Shown here: piece after piece, positions 16,438-17,402 of the stretch | How the letters are laid out: every line of letters begins with the position of its first letter | How positions within the stretch are numbered: position 1 is the first letter of the stretch | NCBI GenBank assembly: GCA_031425695.1 | Contig: JANPJV010000196.1 | Location: forward strand, 1-17,402 | Direction of reading: 5' to 3' | Length of the DNA: 17,402 nucleotides | DNA from: JANPJV01 sp031425695 | GTDB lineage: Bacteria; Pseudomonadota; Gammaproteobacteria; Xanthomonadales; SZUA-5 | The notes under the pieces: model-generated | Told to the model about the DNA's origin: nothing | Seen by the model: the letters and a program-made list of their open reading frames with translations, nothing else | Databases searched by the model: none | Position numbers and translations under genes: made by a program

Positions 16438-16504
16438 GTAGTGCTGCGCGCACTCCAGCGACACCGCCGGAGAACGCGCAAAAGCCGCGCGTACTCCAGC
16501 CTAC
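16438..16504. repeat. Composite REP pair ending in a stop codon
   Basis: GTAG at 16438-16441 and CTAC at 16501-16504 bound the element. Inside, two direct copies of a 17-base unit (16443-16459 and 16484-16500, both ending ACTCCAGC) differ at two positions. The outer TAG of the right-hand GTAG (minus strand, 16503-16501) is the stop codon of the BNR-type gene. It belongs with the GTAG repeats, although its stems are shorter. Confidence 0.65.
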
Positions 16505-17402
16505 AACCGCAATCCCGCCAGTGGATGCGTGTACCACCTCTTCTTCGGCGACGAAATCCCGCGCACCTCGCCATCGGCGCTGGAGACATCGGCCACCGGC
16601 GGCGCCCCGCCCGCCGGCGGCCAGGTGAGCTCAGGCAGCTTGCGCTTCTGCAGCTCTCCGTTGAGCGCCGGCAGCGAATCCTTGCTGAGCGTGTCGAACT
16701 CGGCACTGATATCGGCCAGCTGCGATTCGAGCGCTGCAATGCGAGCGATCTGGTAGTCGCCCGGCCTGCCCTCGTAGCCGAGGATGGCGCCGTAGAGTTG
16801 ATCGGTGTGCTCGCGCAGGCGTTCCTCACCGGTGATTGCCCCGCCCTCCTTGGTCGCGACGATCTGCTTGCGTACGACGTCAGCGTCATCGACGAACTTC
16901 TTCAGCTGGCCGCCGAGCGCATCGTCGGGCGGCAGTTGACCCGCGATCCCGCCAGCCATCTGGCGCAAGTACTGGATGCGATCGGTCAGCGTCGTCATGT
17001 CGCCGAACAGCTTGTGCACGCGCATTGCCGCATCGAACTGCTGCTGGCGGTCGGCGAGCGTGTACGTGGCACGGCGATCGAGACCGATATCGAGCTTGGT
17101 CTCGTACACCTGCTTGTTCTTGGTGAGGCGAACCGTGTACGTGCCTGGCATCACGCGCGGTCCCGACAGACCCGAGCCGGCCAGTTGCGCCGCCTTCGGC
17201 ACCCGCGGCGGCTTGACGCGCATCGACCAGCTCACGCGATTGATGCCTCGGCGTTTGCTCGCCGGGATGTTGTCGATGACCTTGCCGGACGGATCGAGGA
17301 TCTCGAGCTTGAGGTCGCCGAACAGGTGGCTCGTGCGCTGGTAATAGGTGATGACGGCACCGCCGGGTGCGTTCTCGCCGACGAATTTCGCATCGCCGTC
17401 CG
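16501..17402 (-). CDS. BNR/sortilin-type glycosyl-hydrolase-like protein, C-terminal part
   Basis: The frame is open to the right edge, so about 300 C-terminal codons are seen. The visible part starts DAKFVGENAPGGAVITYYQR, then a beta-sandwich segment (LKLEILDPSGKVI) and SWSMRVKPPRVP. It continues with GPRVMPGTYTVRLT and a long helical tail (about 190 residues, IQYLRQMAGGIAGQL, IAALESQLADISAEF). This is the usual end of large exported proteins annotated as WD40/YVTN/BNR-repeat or VPS10/sortilin glycosyl hydrolases; the propeller part lies outside the window. The true role of these proteins is unclear. The stop TAG is part of a REP head. The 212-bp gap to the amidohydrolase is full of REPs, so shared transcription is possible but not shown. 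Confidence 0.8.
   Translation of the reverse strand, partial: DGDAKFVGENAPGGAVITYYQRTSHLFGDLKLEILDPSGKVIDNIPASKRRGINRVSWSMRVKPPRVPKAAQLAGSGLSGPRVMPGTYTVRLTKNKQVYETKLDIGLDRRATYTLADRQQQFDAAMRVHKLFGDMTTLTDRIQYLRQMAGGIAGQLPPDDALGGQLKKFVDDADVVRKQIVATKEGGAITGEERLREHTDQLYGAILGYEGRPGDYQIARIAALESQLADISAEFDTLSKDSLPALNGELQKRKLPELTWPPAGGAPPVADVSSADGEVRGISSPKKRWYTHPLAGLRL

Overview
The window looks like chromosomal DNA from a GC-rich gammaproteobacterium, most likely of the Xanthomonadales/Lysobacteraceae type. This rests on gene content and on a dense population of GTAG-headed REP hairpins between genes; no rRNA or other taxonomic marker is present. No phage, plasmid, CRISPR or insertion-sequence gene is visible.

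Layout: (1) The left edge holds the C-terminal end of a Fic-family protein, followed by an array of nearly 14 copies of an 8-bp unit and about 530 bp without a convincing gene. (2) A minus-strand block runs 5'-nucleotidase-type lipoprotein, then histone-deacetylase-family enzyme, then TonB-C-domain protein. The first two overlap by ATGA. The deacetylase gene is split by a one-base frameshift, and the start region of the TonB-like gene is duplicated next to the deacetylase stop. (3) A divergent, unrecognised 393-aa protein converges on an exported TPR protein, with a 102-bp hairpin between them. (4) A cluster of three roughly 75-bp hairpin repeats precedes a DUF1456 (YehS-like) gene. A textbook inverted REP pair with compensatory changes follows it. 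(5) A membrane-anchored alpha/beta hydrolase overlaps a membrane-anchored protein of unknown role, and a GNAT acetyltransferase is divergent from the hydrolase. (6) A large exported beta-lactamase-fold serine hydrolase is divergent from a small lipoprotein. (7) A minus-strand run holds the end of a BNR/sortilin-type glycosyl-hydrolase-like protein, a complete metal-dependent amidohydrolase, and a second amidohydrolase overlapping it by TGATG. The second lacks the metal-binding HxH, and its N-terminus is encoded by intergenic repeat DNA.

Most products carry signal peptides, lipoboxes or N-terminal anchors, so the region encodes mainly envelope or periplasmic hydrolases and accessory proteins. 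The least expected content is in the repeats. At least four GTAG-headed hairpin types, a separate long-hairpin family, a TTGGTTG-type hairpin and an octamer array sit between the genes. Several supply the stop codon of the neighbouring gene, and two have apparently become protein-coding at the start of the second amidohydrolase. No RAYT transposase is present, so the elements must be moved, or have been moved, by a gene elsewhere.
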